Shown here piece by piece: positions 18,808-27,673 of a DNA stretch of 57,104 nucleotides. The DNA is from Betaproteobacteria bacterium (GTDB taxonomy: Bacteria; Pseudomonadota; Gammaproteobacteria; Burkholderiales; JAHFQX01). The notes under the pieces were generated by a model. The model had not been told where the DNA came from. It did not search any database and worked only from the letters and a program-made list of their open reading frames with translations. Positions within the stretch are counted from its first letter, which is position 1. The number at the start of each line of letters is the position of its first letter. Where the stretch lies: assembly GCA_023259135.1 (NCBI GenBank), contig JAHFQX010000017.1:1-57104 (forward strand). The letters are read 5' to 3'. The translations under genes and the position numbers were made by a program.

Positions 18808-19072
18808 TCACGATTCCTTGGAGCAGTCCCGGGGCGTAATTCCTTTTTCTTTGGCATACTTCGCCGCGGATTCCTCGATCAGGGGCGCACGATGGATTGG
18901 TCGGAAGGGACCCAGTCGCTAATCACCACCCACTTCTGGCCGTCCCACTGCTGGAACTTCACCGCCCCCCCCTTCGTGATTCAAACAGGAGGTTTTGACG
19001 GGCTGCAGCAGCCCGCTGGCCCCCAGTTTCCTCAGCCGAGCTTCATCGGGGCATGCTATCTCCAAAGCCCCC
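18808..19072 (-). pseudogene. Truncated, frameshifted remnant of a second LivK-like gene
   Basis: Read on the minus strand, this region encodes pieces matching the last 85 or so residues of the intact neighbour: DEARLRKLGASGLLQPVK, then NHEGGG, then VKFQQWDGQKWVVISDWVPSD, then IEESAAKYAKEKGITPRDCSKE and a stop. The pieces are in different frames. One shift falls in a run of eight G (complement of about 18965-18972) and another near 18886-18890, where a deleted base creates TGA. Nothing upstream of about 19072 resembles the rest of the gene, so the 5' three quarters are gone. It is a paralogue of the intact gene, left by a decayed tandem copy. Confidence 0.85.
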
Positions 19073-19119
19073 TAGCCGCAAGTATGGACAAACTTACTTC
19101 GGACAAACAGGCGAGCGTC

Positions 19120-19146
19120 GGCGGTCTCCTTGTTCAGGAGACCGCC
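19120..19146. other. Long perfect hairpin downstream of pntB
   Basis: GGCGGTCTCCT (19120-19130) and AGGAGACCGCC (19136-19146) form an 11-bp perfect stem with a 5-nt loop. It lies about 80 bp past the pntB stop in the direction of transcription. No T tract follows, so it may stabilise the mRNA 3' end or assist termination. The rest of 19073-19228 shows no gene. Confidence 0.55.
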
Positions 19147-19228
19147 TTCATGCGAGACGGAAAAATCAGCGAGAGAACAACGGGCAGGAAGCGGGCAGGA
19201 CGCTCCGCCCCCGGCCGGAGGAGCAGGC

Positions 19229-20611
19229 TCAGAGCGCCTTGACCAACCCCTCCACCACCTTCTTGGCGTCGCCGAACACCATCATGGTCTTGCCCATGTA
19301 GAACAACTCGTTATCCAGGCCGGCGTAGCCGGCGGCCATGCTGCGCTTGACCACGATCACGGTGCGGGCTTTTTGGACTTCGAGAATCGGCATGCCGTAG
19401 ATGGGGCTGCCGGGGACCTTGGCGGCGGGGTTCACCACGTCGTTGGCGCCGATCACCAGCACCACGTCGGTGCTGGAGAATTCGTTGTTGATCTCCTCCA
19501 TCTCGAACACTTGGTCATAAGGCACCTCGGCCTCCGCCAGCAGCACGTTCATATGGCCAGGCATGCGTCCCGCCACCGGATGGATGGCGTAACGCACCTT
19601 GACCCCCTTCTCATGCAGCAGGTCGGCCATCTCCTTCAGGGCGTGTTGCGCCCGGGCCACCGCCAAGCCGTAGCCGGGAACGATCACCACGCTCTCGGCA
19701 TTGCCCATCAGGAAGGCGGCGTCCTCCGGGCTGCCGCTCTTGACGTTGCGCTGGGCGCCGGCGGCTCCCCCGGCTGCCGCGCTGTCCCCGCCAAATCCGC
19801 CCAGCAGCACATTGATAATGGAGCGGTTCATGGCCTTGCACATCACATAGCTCAGAATCGCGCCGGAACTGCCCACCAGGGAGCCGGCGATGATCAGCAT
19901 GGCGTTGTTGAGGGAAAATCCGATCCCCGCCGCCGCCCAACCGGAATAGGAATTGAGCATGGATACCACCACCGGCATGTCGGCGCCGCCAATGGGAACG
20001 ATAATGAGCACCCCCAGCAGCAGGGCCATGCCGGCCATCACCAGGAACGGCGTCCAATCCTGGGTGACGAAGAACGCCACGCCGAAGCCCAGCATCGCCA
20101 GGGCGAGGATCAGATTCACCCCATGCTGCCCGCGGAACACCAGGGGCGCCGCGCCGATCCTGCCCGACAGCTTGCCGAAGGCCACCACCGAGCCGCTGAA
20201 GGTGATGGCTCCCACAAAAGTGCCGATGAATAATTCGACCCGGCTGCCGCCGTGCAGCGTTCCGTCGGCGGCGGCGATGCCGTAGGCCACCGGGTTATGC
20301 ACCGCCGAAATGGCGATCAGCACCGCCGCCAGCCCCACCAGCGAGTGCATGGCGGCCACCAGTTCCGGCATCGAGGTCATCTCGATGCGGCGCGCCACCA
20401 CGGCGCCGATGCTGCCGCCGGCGGCGATGCCCAGCACGATCAGCATCCAGTTGCGGGTCAGGGATAAAGTAGTCAACACCGCGATCGTCATCCCCAGAAT
20501 GCCGAACAGATTGCCGCGCCGGGCGGAGACCGGAGAGCTCAGCCCCTTCAGGGACAGGATGAAAAACACCGAGGCGACGAGATAGGCCAGGGCGACCTGA
20601 TTCATGGACAT
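19229..20611 (-). CDS. pntB: NAD(P) transhydrogenase subunit beta
   Basis: PntB holds the membrane proton channel helices and the NADP(H)-binding domain III of the proton-translocating transhydrogenase, which makes NADPH from NADH using proton motive force. The 460-residue protein has many N-terminal hydrophobic helices and the NADP loop (VPGYGLAVARAQHALKEM), then VAGRMPGHMNVLLAEA and GANDVVNPAA, all diagnostic. GGAG lies before the ATG. It follows pntAB by 19 bp. Confidence 0.96.
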   Translation of the reverse strand: MSMNQVALAYLVASVFFILSLKGLSSPVSARRGNLFGILGMTIAVLTTLSLTRNWMLIVLGIAAGGSIGAVVARRIEMTSMPELVAAMHSLVGLAAVLIAISAVHNPVAYGIAAADGTLHGGSRVELFIGTFVGAITFSGSVVAFGKLSGRIGAAPLVFRGQHGVNLILALAMLGFGVAFFVTQDWTPFLVMAGMALLLGVLIIVPIGGADMPVVVSMLNSYSGWAAAGIGFSLNNAMLIIAGSLVGSSGAILSYVMCKAMNRSIINVLLGGFGGDSAAAGGAAGAQRNVKSGSPEDAAFLMGNAESVVIVPGYGLAVARAQHALKEMADLLHEKGVKVRYAIHPVAGRMPGHMNVLLAEAEVPYDQVFEMEEINNEFSSTDVVLVIGANDVVNPAAKVPGSPIYGMPILEVQKARTVIVVKRSMAAGYAGLDNELFYMGKTMMVFGDAKKVVEGLVKAL

Positions 20612-20630
20612 GGCGGACTCCCTATTTAAT

Positions 20631-20924
20631 TTATTTTTTCTTCTTGAACATGTCTAGCATGCGCTGGGTCACCAGGAACCCTCCGAATACGTTGACCGCC
20701 GCCAGGACCACGGCGACGAACCCCGACAGGGAGCCGAAATCCATCTCCGCCGGCGCCGCCGCCAGCATGGCGCCGACGATGATGATGCCGGAGATGGCGT
20801 TGGTCACCGACATCAGCGGCGTATGCAATGCCGGCGTGACGTTCCAGACCACGTGGTAGCCGACGAAAATCGCCAGCACGAACACCGTCAGATTGATGAT
20901 GAAAGGATCGACCGTCCCGCCCAT
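20631..20924 (-). CDS. pntAB: NAD(P) transhydrogenase subunit alpha, membrane part
   Basis: This 97-residue protein corresponds to the C-terminal membrane part of E. coli PntA (domain II helices). Three to four hydrophobic helices are visible ([50 protein letters not shown]), and it ends in the typical [12 protein letters not shown] tail. As in many alpha- and betaproteobacteria, the alpha subunit is split into two genes. Confidence 0.95.
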   Translation of the reverse strand: MGGTVDPFIINLTVFVLAIFVGYHVVWNVTPALHTPLMSVTNAISGIIIVGAMLAAAPAEMDFGSLSGFVAVVLAAVNVFGGFLVTQRMLDMFKKKK

Positions 20925-20969
20925 TTTAGCGTGCTCCCGAAAGTAACTGCTTGCCGTGCCGAGGGAAAC

Positions 20970-22091
20970 TCATGCTCCGCTCGGCTGGATGGTTCCCTGA
21001 TGGCAAACCAGGGCGCCCCGAATGATCTCGTCTTCCATGGGGATGTTGAGGGCCCCAGTCTTGGGGTCCAGCAGCAGGCCCAGGAAATTCAGCAGATTCC
21101 GGGCATACAGGGCGCTGGCGTCCGCCGCCACCATGGAAGGCAGGTTGGAAAATCCCACCAAGGTCACGCCGTGCCGCTCCACCACCTGGTCGGTCTCCGT
21201 CAAGGGACAATTGCCCCCCGCCTCCACCGCCAAGTCGACGATCACCGAACCGAGCTTCATGGCTTTCACGGTATCCTCGGAAATCAGCGCCGGGGCGGGT
21301 TTGCCGGGAATCAAGGCGGTGGTGATCACCACGTCGGCCGCCTGCGCTCGCTGGTGAATCAACTCGGCCTGCCGCCGCTGATAATCCTCCGACATCTCCT
21401 TGGCATAACCCCCGGCCGTTTCGCCTGAATCCCCGGGCGCCGCCGGGACTTCGACGAATTTGGCTCCCAGGCTCTCGACCTGCTCCTTCACCGCGGCCCG
21501 CACGTCGAAAGCTTCCACCACCGACCCCAGCCGCTTGGCGGTGGCGATGGCCTGCAAGCCGGCGACCCCGGCCCCCAACACCAGCACCCGAGCCGCCTTG
21601 ACCGTGCCGGCGGCGGTCATCAGCATGGGGAAGAAGCGCCGGTAATAATGGGCGGCCAACAGCACCGCCTTGTAGCCGCCGATGTTGGCCTGGGACGAGA
21701 GCGCGTCCATGCCTTGGGCGCGGGAGATGCGGGGCAAGCGCTCCATGGCGAAGGCGGTCAAGCCGTGCTGGGCGTAAGCCTGCATGAGATCCTGACGATG
21801 GGGAGTCAGCAACCCCACCAGCACGGTTCCGGAGCGCAGCGCCCGGATTTCCTCGGGCTCCGGACCGCGAACTTTCAGGGTCATGTCGGCTGCCGCGTAA
21901 ACATCGGCCGCGGTTTCCGCCAACTGGGCGCCGGCTGCCGCGAAATCCGAATCAGAAAAAAACGCTCCGGCCCCGGCGCCCTTTTGCACCAGCACCGTGT
22001 TGCCGCCGGCGCAAAGCTTCTTGACAGTCTCCGGCGTAGCGGCGACCCGCCGCTCTCCGGGGCGGGTTTCCGCCGGAATGCCTATACGCAC
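20970..22091 (-). CDS. pntAA: NAD(P) transhydrogenase subunit alpha, NAD-binding part
   Basis: PntAA is the cytoplasmic NAD(H)-binding domain I. The Rossmann motif VLGAGVAGLQAIATAKRLG, RVAATPETV near the N-terminus, and SQANIGGYKAVL identify it. I set the start at the GTG at 22091 (MRIGIPAETRPGERRVAATP, 373 residues). That matches the usual PntA N-terminus and puts AGGGAGG at the right distance; the GTG at 22097 would touch the Shine-Dalgarno sequence. A 45-bp spacer separates it from pntAB. Confidence 0.93.
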   Translation of the reverse strand: MRIGIPAETRPGERRVAATPETVKKLCAGGNTVLVQKGAGAGAFFSDSDFAAAGAQLAETAADVYAAADMTLKVRGPEPEEIRALRSGTVLVGLLTPHRQDLMQAYAQHGLTAFAMERLPRISRAQGMDALSSQANIGGYKAVLLAAHYYRRFFPMLMTAAGTVKAARVLVLGAGVAGLQAIATAKRLGSVVEAFDVRAAVKEQVESLGAKFVEVPAAPGDSGETAGGYAKEMSEDYQRRQAELIHQRAQAADVVITTALIPGKPAPALISEDTVKAMKLGSVIVDLAVEAGGNCPLTETDQVVERHGVTLVGFSNLPSMVAADASALYARNLLNFLGLLLDPKTGALNIPMEDEIIRGALVCHQGTIQPSGA

Positions 22092-22096
22092 TTCCA

Positions 22097-22103
22097 CCTC
22101 CCT
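22097..22103 (-). promoter_or_regulatory. Shine-Dalgarno that decides the pntAA start
   Basis: AGGGAGG on the minus strand ends 5 nt before the GTG at 22091. It overlaps the alternative GTG at 22097, which is therefore unlikely to be used. Confidence 0.7.
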
Positions 22104-22157
22104 GCGAATCTGTTCGGACCGGCACGGCTTCGACAGCCTGCTCCGGAAAAGTTTCGG

Positions 22158-22163
22158 ATTATA
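22158..22163 (-). promoter_or_regulatory. -10 element candidate for the pnt operon
   Basis: A perfect TATAAT on the minus strand, set in CTTATATAATCC, lies about 67 nt before the pntAA start. The -35 region (TATGAC at a 17-bp distance) is weak. Confidence 0.5.
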
Positions 22164-22242
22164 TAAGGTTAGCGCGGTCGGTCATAGGCGGACCGTGCGC
22201 TTGGGTTCAGGAATCAACTCCGCGATTGATATACCTTAGGGT

Positions 22243-22270
22243 TTGACTATGATACTTATCAGTATATATT
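22243..22270 (+). promoter_or_regulatory. Promoter with internal palindrome for the BVMO gene cluster
   Basis: TTGACT (22243-22248) and TATATT (22265-22270) are spaced by 16 bp and lie 30 bp before the ATG at 22301. The spacer holds the perfect dyad ATACT-TATC-AGTAT (22252-22265). That is a natural operator position for the TetR-type regulator encoded downstream at 25954. The surrounding 60 bp are much more AT-rich than the neighbouring genes. Confidence 0.6.
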
Positions 22271-22300
22271 CTTCGCCTTTCCAAATAATTTCCAAAAATC

Positions 22301-24265
22301 ATGGTCGATTTCAAAAAAACCGTCGCTGACGAGGTCCTGCTGCGGGATGCGCTGGAGGCAGCCGACATCGTGCCCCTCGCCATCGCCCTGGTCCACTTGA
22401 CCGGACAACCGGAAATCCTCGATACGCTGCAGCCCCATGTCCACGGCCCCTGGGATTATTCCGAATCCATCCCTGCCGAGCTCAAACGGGAAGTGCGCGA
22501 GCGGCTGGCTGCGGCGCTCAAGGAGTATGCCGCCGCCGATCGCCCCGAGCCCCCCGCGCCCCCGCCGGAAGTGCTGCGAAAAATGATGCGCCTCGCCGCC
22601 GGGCAGCCTATCCCCGACGAATATGCCCCCATGATGCTGGAGCAGATGGCCCTCGACGGTCCCGCCCATGGCGTTTCCGGGTGGCAAAAAAAACCCGCCG
22701 CCACGGCGCCGAACCAGTTCAAAGTAGCCATTATCGGCAGCGGCATGTCCGGCCTGTGCGCCGCGATCAAGCTCAAGGAAGCCAGCATCCCCTTCGTGAT
22801 ATTCGAGAAGAACGACACCGTCGGCGGCACCTGGCACGAGAACCCTTACCCCGGGTGCGGGGTCGATACCCCCAACCACTTCTACTCCTATTCCTTCGAG
22901 CCCAACCACGATTGGTCCCACTATTTCTCCAAGCGCGAGGAGCTGTGGGCCTATTTCGAGCGCTGCGCGGACAAGTACGGCATCCGCCCCTCGATTCGCT
23001 TCAATACCGAAGTCACCGCGGCGCACTATGACGCATCCCGCGAATGCTGGCGGATCACCGCCCGCTCCAAGGAGGGCCGCGAAGAGGCCATCCAGGCCCA
23101 TGCCGTCATTTCCGCGGTGGGCCAGCTCAACCGCCCCTCTATCCCGAAAATCCCCGGGCTGGAATCCTTCTACGGCCCGGTGTTCCATACCGCCCAATGG
23201 GACACCGAGCAGGATATCAAGGGACGCCGCGTGGCGATGATCGGCACCGGCGCCAGCGGCATGCAGGTCGCCCCGACCATTGCCGCGGACGTCGAGCGGC
23301 TGCTGATCTTCCAGCGCTCGCCCCATTGGGTGGTGCCGAACCCGAATTATCACCGCTCGGTCAGCGATGCGAAGCGCTGGGTGCTGAAGAACATTCCGTT
23401 CTATGCACAGTGGTACCGGTTTCAGCTTTTCTGGGGTTTTGCCGACGGCCTGTATCCGGCGCTGCAAATCGATCCGGATTGGCCCATGTCCGACGTTTCG
23501 CTGAATGCTATCAACGAGCGCTATCGGCAAAACATGATTCGCCACATTAAGCGGGAAATCGGCGACGATCCGGAACTGCTACAAAAAGTGATTCCGACCT
23601 ACCCTCCCTACGGCAAGCGCATTCTGATCGACAACCATTGGTATCGGACGTTGAAGCGCGACAATGTGAATTTGATCACCGCCGACATCGATCACGTCGA
23701 AGCCGGCGCCATCGTTACCCGGGACGGCCAATCCCATGCGGCGGACTTGGTCGTGCTTGCCACCGGCTTCCAAGCCGGGCGCATGCTATGGCCGATGGAT
23801 ATTCGCGGGCGGGACGGCCACAGCCTGCGCGACCTCTGGGGCGACGACGATCCTCGAGCTTACATGGGCATTACGGTCCCGGGATTCCCGAATTTTTTTA
23901 TCCTTTACGGCCCCAACACCAACCTCGGCCATGGAGGCAGCGCGATTTTCCATGCCGAGTGCCAAGTCAAATACACCATCCAATGCCTGCGGGCCTTGTT
24001 CGAAAATGGCTGGGCCTCCCTTGAATGCCGTCAGGATGTTCACGACAGCTACAATCAGCGGGTCGACGAAGCCCATCGGCGCATGGTTTGGTCCCATCCG
24101 GGAATGAATACCTGGTACAGGAACAAAAACGGCCGCGTCATCACCAACTCCCCCTGGCGGCTGGTCGACTATTGGAAAATGACCGGGCACTTAAACTTGG
24201 ACGACTACCTCGTCCGGCAACACGACCGCGCTTCCCAACCCGCCGCCGGAACATTCGACCGCTAA
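22301..24265 (+). CDS. Type I Baeyer-Villiger-like flavin monooxygenase
   Basis: The 654-residue enzyme has two nucleotide-binding motifs, GSGMSG (146-151) for FAD and GTGASG (315-320) for NADPH. Between them is FYGPVFHTAQWD (290-301), which fits the type I BVMO fingerprint FxGxxxHTxxW[P/D]. The 140-residue N-terminal extension before the FAD motif and the total length resemble 4-hydroxyacetophenone monooxygenase. Such enzymes insert oxygen next to a ketone to give an ester or lactone. No Shine-Dalgarno sequence is visible at the ATG. It is the first gene of a plus-strand run with a luciferase-like enzyme, a flavin reductase and a regulator. The substrate is unknown. Confidence 0.88.
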   Translation: MVDFKKTVADEVLLRDALEAADIVPLAIALVHLTGQPEILDTLQPHVHGPWDYSESIPAELKREVRERLAAALKEYAAADRPEPPAPPPEVLRKMMRLAAGQPIPDEYAPMMLEQMALDGPAHGVSGWQKKPAATAPNQFKVAIIGSGMSGLCAAIKLKEASIPFVIFEKNDTVGGTWHENPYPGCGVDTPNHFYSYSFEPNHDWSHYFSKREELWAYFERCADKYGIRPSIRFNTEVTAAHYDASRECWRITARSKEGREEAIQAHAVISAVGQLNRPSIPKIPGLESFYGPVFHTAQWDTEQDIKGRRVAMIGTGASGMQVAPTIAADVERLLIFQRSPHWVVPNPNYHRSVSDAKRWVLKNIPFYAQWYRFQLFWGFADGLYPALQIDPDWPMSDVSLNAINERYRQNMIRHIKREIGDDPELLQKVIPTYPPYGKRILIDNHWYRTLKRDNVNLITADIDHVEAGAIVTRDGQSHAADLVVLATGFQAGRMLWPMDIRGRDGHSLRDLWGDDDPRAYMGITVPGFPNFFILYGPNTNLGHGGSAIFHAECQVKYTIQCLRALFENGWASLECRQDVHDSYNQRVDEAHRRMVWSHPGMNTWYRNKNGRVITNSPWRLVDYWKMTGHLNLDDYLVRQHDRASQPAAGTFDR

Positions 24266-24298
24266 CCCACTATTAACCCACCCAGAGGAGTCATCACC

Positions 24299-25360
24299 GT
24301 GGAATTCGGCATGCTGCATTTATTCGAGAACCCCGTCGGCAAAACCGAAGGGCAAGTTATCAAGGAACAGATGGAATTGATGATGGCCGCGGAATCTCTG
24401 GGATTCGATTCCACTTGGCCGGCAGAGCATCATTTCAGCGAATATGGTTTTTGCGCTTCTCCCCAGGTTTCCTTGGCAGCGGTGGCGGTCAAAACCCAAA
24501 AAATCCGGCTGGCCACGGGCGTGGTGGTGCTGCCCTTCCACCATCCGGTGCGGGTCGCCGAGGACTTCGCTTTCCTCGATCATCTGAGCGAAGGCCGCAT
24601 CAGTCTCGGCCTCGGGCGCGGTTATCAACCCATCGAATACCAGGGCTTCAACATCGACCAAACCCAATCCCGGGAGATTTTCCGGGAAGGCGTCGAGATT
24701 ATTCGCAAGGCGTGGACCGAGGATCGCGTCAATTTCGAGGGCAAGCATTATCAAGTGCGGGATCTGGAAGTCCGCCCACATCCCTACCAAAAACCCACTC
24801 CGCCCATGTACATGGCGGTGCTGTCCCCGGAATCCTTTACCCTGGCCGGAGAATCCGGCATGCACCTGATGATGTCCGCCGCCTTCGGCCTATCCGCCGA
24901 AAACGCCCGCAAGGGAGTCGCCGCTTACAAGGAAGGCCGTAAACGAGTGGGCCTGGACCCCGAGGGCGGCCGCATCGCCTGCCTGTTCATGATGTACCCC
25001 GGCGACACCATGGAGAAGGCCCGCAAGGAATTCAAGGACCCGGTGGAATGGTATTTCCGCACCATCGCCAAATACGTCGCCCCCAAGGGCGAGGCGGTGA
25101 AAGGCTACGAAAACTACAAGAAATCCCAGCAGTTCGCCGAGGAAGTCACCTTCGAAGCCCTGGTGGACACCAACGCGGTGGTGTGCGGCGATTCGGAGTA
25201 CTGCGTCGAGAAGCTGCTGCGCCTGGTCAGGGAATATGGCTTCAACGAATTGCTGGTATGGACCCGGCTGGGCGGCCTCGACACCAAGAACGTGCTGCGC
25301 GCCATGGAACTGATCAGCGGCGACGTCATGCCCGCCGTCCGCAAGGCGATTTCCCGTTGA
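24299..25360 (+). CDS. LLM-class (luciferase-like) flavin-dependent monooxygenase
   Basis: The 353-residue protein is a bacterial luciferase-like TIM barrel: GMLHLFENP at the start, STWPAEHHFSEYGF, KIRLATGVVVLPFHHPVRVAED and GRISLGLGRGYQPIEY. These enzymes use reduced FMN supplied by a separate reductase; the next gene encodes one. The GTG start at 24299 has GAGGAG 9 nt upstream. It lies 33 bp after the BVMO gene in the same operon. Confidence 0.9.
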   Translation: MEFGMLHLFENPVGKTEGQVIKEQMELMMAAESLGFDSTWPAEHHFSEYGFCASPQVSLAAVAVKTQKIRLATGVVVLPFHHPVRVAEDFAFLDHLSEGRISLGLGRGYQPIEYQGFNIDQTQSREIFREGVEIIRKAWTEDRVNFEGKHYQVRDLEVRPHPYQKPTPPMYMAVLSPESFTLAGESGMHLMMSAAFGLSAENARKGVAAYKEGRKRVGLDPEGGRIACLFMMYPGDTMEKARKEFKDPVEWYFRTIAKYVAPKGEAVKGYENYKKSQQFAEEVTFEALVDTNAVVCGDSEYCVEKLLRLVREYGFNELLVWTRLGGLDTKNVLRAMELISGDVMPAVRKAISR

Positions 25361-25947
25361 GCCTTTATGCATATCGGTTGATCGACCCTGATGCGACCCC
25401 GGCCTTGAAAAATCCCCTTTGCACCCCCGGCGAATTCCGGGCCGGCATGCGCAAGCTGGCCGCCGCCGTGTCGATCATCACGGCCGACAGCGGGGGGCGC
25501 CGCAACGGACTCACGGCCACGGCGGTCATGTCCTTGACCGCCAAGCCGCCGCGCCTGGTCATCGCGATCAACAAGGATGCCAGCGCCTATGCGGTCATCG
25601 TGGGCAGCGGCAGCTTCTGCGTCAACGTGCTGGCAGCGGAACAAGTGGATATTGCCCGGCGATTCGCCGGCGATGTGAAGGGGGAGGAGCGGTTTGCCCT
25701 CGGGCACTGGGGCATCCTGGAAACGGGATCCCCAGTGCTTGAAGGGGCCGTCACCAACTTCGATTGCGATCTGTCGGAGACCGTCGATTGCGGAACCCAC
25801 GCCTTGCTCATCGGCCTGGTCAAACGAGTCCTTGTCAACGCCCAGGCCAGTCCGCTACTCTACGCGGACAGCCAGTGGCGCCGATTGGCCGAACCCGCTG
25901 CCGACAACCCGACACTGCAAACCGCCCCCACCCGCAAAACGGGTTAA
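25357..25947 (+). CDS. Flavin reductase-like domain protein
   Basis: The protein has the FMN-binding split-barrel fold of the flavin reductase family: FRAGMRKLAAAVSIITA, NGLTATAVMSLTAKPPRLVIAI, GSFCVNVLAAEQ and the late GTHALLIGLVKRVLVN. It would supply reduced flavin to the luciferase-like oxygenase. The start is uncertain. I give the TTG at 25357, which overlaps the previous stop codon (TTGA) and yields 196 residues; the TTG at 25405 (KNPLCTPGEF) is also reasonable. A frame extending back to 25048 runs inside the upstream gene. Confidence 0.82.
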   Translation: MSLYAYRLIDPDATPALKNPLCTPGEFRAGMRKLAAAVSIITADSGGRRNGLTATAVMSLTAKPPRLVIAINKDASAYAVIVGSGSFCVNVLAAEQVDIARRFAGDVKGEERFALGHWGILETGSPVLEGAVTNFDCDLSETVDCGTHALLIGLVKRVLVNAQASPLLYADSQWRRLAEPAADNPTLQTAPTRKTG

Positions 25948-25953
25948 GCCATC

Positions 25954-26610
25954 ATGCCCACCGGCAAGCCCCGTCTCCGTCCGCCCAGGAAAACCGCTCC
26001 AGACACTCCCTCCTCCATGCGGGAGGAACTGCGCTCCTTCAAGCGCGAGCGCATCCTGGAAGAAGCCGGCCGCTTGTTCTACGAGCGGGGCTACCACGGC
26101 ACCAGCCTGGACGCCATCGCCGAACGGCTGGGAGTGACCAAGCCCTTCATCTACTATCACTACCACAACAAAACCGAATTGCTGACGGAAATCTATAGCC
26201 GGGTGGTGGATTACTCCCTGGACTGCCTCCGGCTGGCTCGGCAAGCCGGAGGCTCTCCGGTGGATATGATGAGCAGTTTCGCCCGCCACTTCGCCCGTCT
26301 CACCATCCAGCAACAAGCGGTGGTGGCCGTGTTCTTCCAGGAAGTCAGCAACATCCCGACCGATCACCTGAACGCCATCAACCGCCTGAAAAAGCAATTC
26401 GACGACCAGCTCGCTGACCTGATCCGGGAAGGCAATGCCCAAGGCGTATTCCGAGCCGATGATCCCCGCCTGGCGGCCCTGGCCATCACCGGCATGATCA
26501 GTTGGGTCTATACTTGGTACCGAAGCCATGGTCGCCTGGGTACCGAGGAAATCTGCGAACACATGGCGAATTTCGCCCTGCGTATCGTTCAAGCAGCCGG
26601 AGGCAAATAA
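25954..26610 (+). CDS. TetR/AcrR family transcriptional regulator
   Basis: The 218-residue protein has an N-terminal TetR helix-turn-helix (ILEEAGRLFYERGYHGTSLD, then IAERLGVTKPFIYYHYHNKTELL; about residues 34-77) and a helical ligand domain with WVYTWYRSHGRL near the end, as in TetR_C regulators of fatty-acid or aromatic catabolism. The ATG at 22 codons in (26017) is an alternative start. It is 6 bp after the flavin reductase gene, so it is co-transcribed with the enzymes and may repress its own operon through the palindrome at 22252-22265. Confidence 0.9.
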   Translation: MPTGKPRLRPPRKTAPDTPSSMREELRSFKRERILEEAGRLFYERGYHGTSLDAIAERLGVTKPFIYYHYHNKTELLTEIYSRVVDYSLDCLRLARQAGGSPVDMMSSFARHFARLTIQQQAVVAVFFQEVSNIPTDHLNAINRLKKQFDDQLADLIREGNAQGVFRADDPRLAALAITGMISWVYTWYRSHGRLGTEEICEHMANFALRIVQAAGGK

Positions 26611-26670
26611 CGCCGCCGGGTTTGGCATGTCAAAAACCGCTGTTAGGCGATTCTCAAGGAGGAGTACATT

Positions 26671-27657
26671 ATGCATTCGCGACTGATCCGATTCATCATT
26701 GCCGCAACCGGGACGATCCTGCTGGGAACGGTCTCTTCACCCGCCGCCTGGGCCCAGGCCTATCCCAGCAAGCCCATCCGCATCATCGTCCCGGCGGCGG
26801 CCGGGGGCATCACCGACATTCTCGGACGGGCCGTGGGCCAAAAGCTTTCCGAACAAATTGGCCAGCCGGTGGTGATCGATAACAAACCGGGGGCCAACGG
26901 CATCATCGGCATGGAGGCCGCCGCCAAGGCGGCCCCGGACGGCCACACCTTGGTCGTGGGTTACACCGCCACCCTGGCCATCAACCCCGGCCTCTACAGT
27001 AAACTCCCTTACGATCCGGTCAAGGATTTCGCCCCCATCACTCCGGCCCTCTCTCTTTCCTTGGTATTGATTGCCCACCCTTCGGTCCCCGCCAAGAATC
27101 TCAAAGAATTGATCGCTCTGGGCAAGGCCAAGCCCGGCCAACTCAACTATGGCACGGCGGGCATCGGGGCCACCGGGCATTTGGCGATGGAATTGTTCAA
27201 AACCTTGACCGGAGCCGATTTCACCCACGTGCCTTACAAAGGCAATGCTCCGGCCTATACCGATCTACTGGCGGGCCAAGTGCAGCTCATGTTTGCCGAT
27301 GTGCCCGGTTCCCTGGGCTATATCAAAGCCAACAGGGTCCATGCCTTCGCCATTACGTCGCCCAAACGCAGCCCGATGATTCCCGATATCCCGACCGTCA
27401 CCGAGGCCGGCCTTACCGGATTCGAGCCCAATATCGTGTTTGGTTTCCTGGCCCCGGCCGGCACCCCCAAGGACATCGTCACTCGGCTAAACACCGAAAT
27501 AATCAAAGTGCTCAAGGATCCGGCTTTCGGCCAGCGCTTCGCCGCCCAGGCCGCCGATGTCGTTCACAGCAGCCCCGAGGAGTACGCCGGATACATCAAG
27601 GCCGAGATTCCCAAGTGGACCAAGGTCGTGAAAGCCTCCGGCGCCAAGGCCGACTGA
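26671..27657 (+). CDS. Bug-family tripartite tricarboxylate receptor (first copy)
   Basis: The 328-residue periplasmic receptor has a signal peptide ending near AWAQA, followed by the family hallmark YPSKPIRIIVPAAAGG. Further hallmarks are QPVVIDNKPGANG, LNYGTAGIGATGHLAMELFK and HVPYKGNAPAYTDLLAGQVQ. AGGAG lies 6 nt before the ATG. Bug proteins deliver carboxylates to TctAB-type transporters, but most are orphans, as here. It precedes an acyl-CoA ligase by 16 bp, suggesting uptake followed by CoA activation. Confidence 0.92.
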   Translation: MHSRLIRFIIAATGTILLGTVSSPAAWAQAYPSKPIRIIVPAAAGGITDILGRAVGQKLSEQIGQPVVIDNKPGANGIIGMEAAAKAAPDGHTLVVGYTATLAINPGLYSKLPYDPVKDFAPITPALSLSLVLIAHPSVPAKNLKELIALGKAKPGQLNYGTAGIGATGHLAMELFKTLTGADFTHVPYKGNAPAYTDLLAGQVQLMFADVPGSLGYIKANRVHAFAITSPKRSPMIPDIPTVTEAGLTGFEPNIVFGFLAPAGTPKDIVTRLNTEIIKVLKDPAFGQRFAAQAADVVHSSPEEYAGYIKAEIPKWTKVVKASGAKAD

Positions 27658-27673
27658 GCGAGCAAGGCGTAAC

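Noticed and set aside
25048-25356. Extension of the flavin reductase frame into the luciferase-like gene
   Set aside because: The extension is out of frame with a strongly conserved enzyme and carries no homologous sequence.
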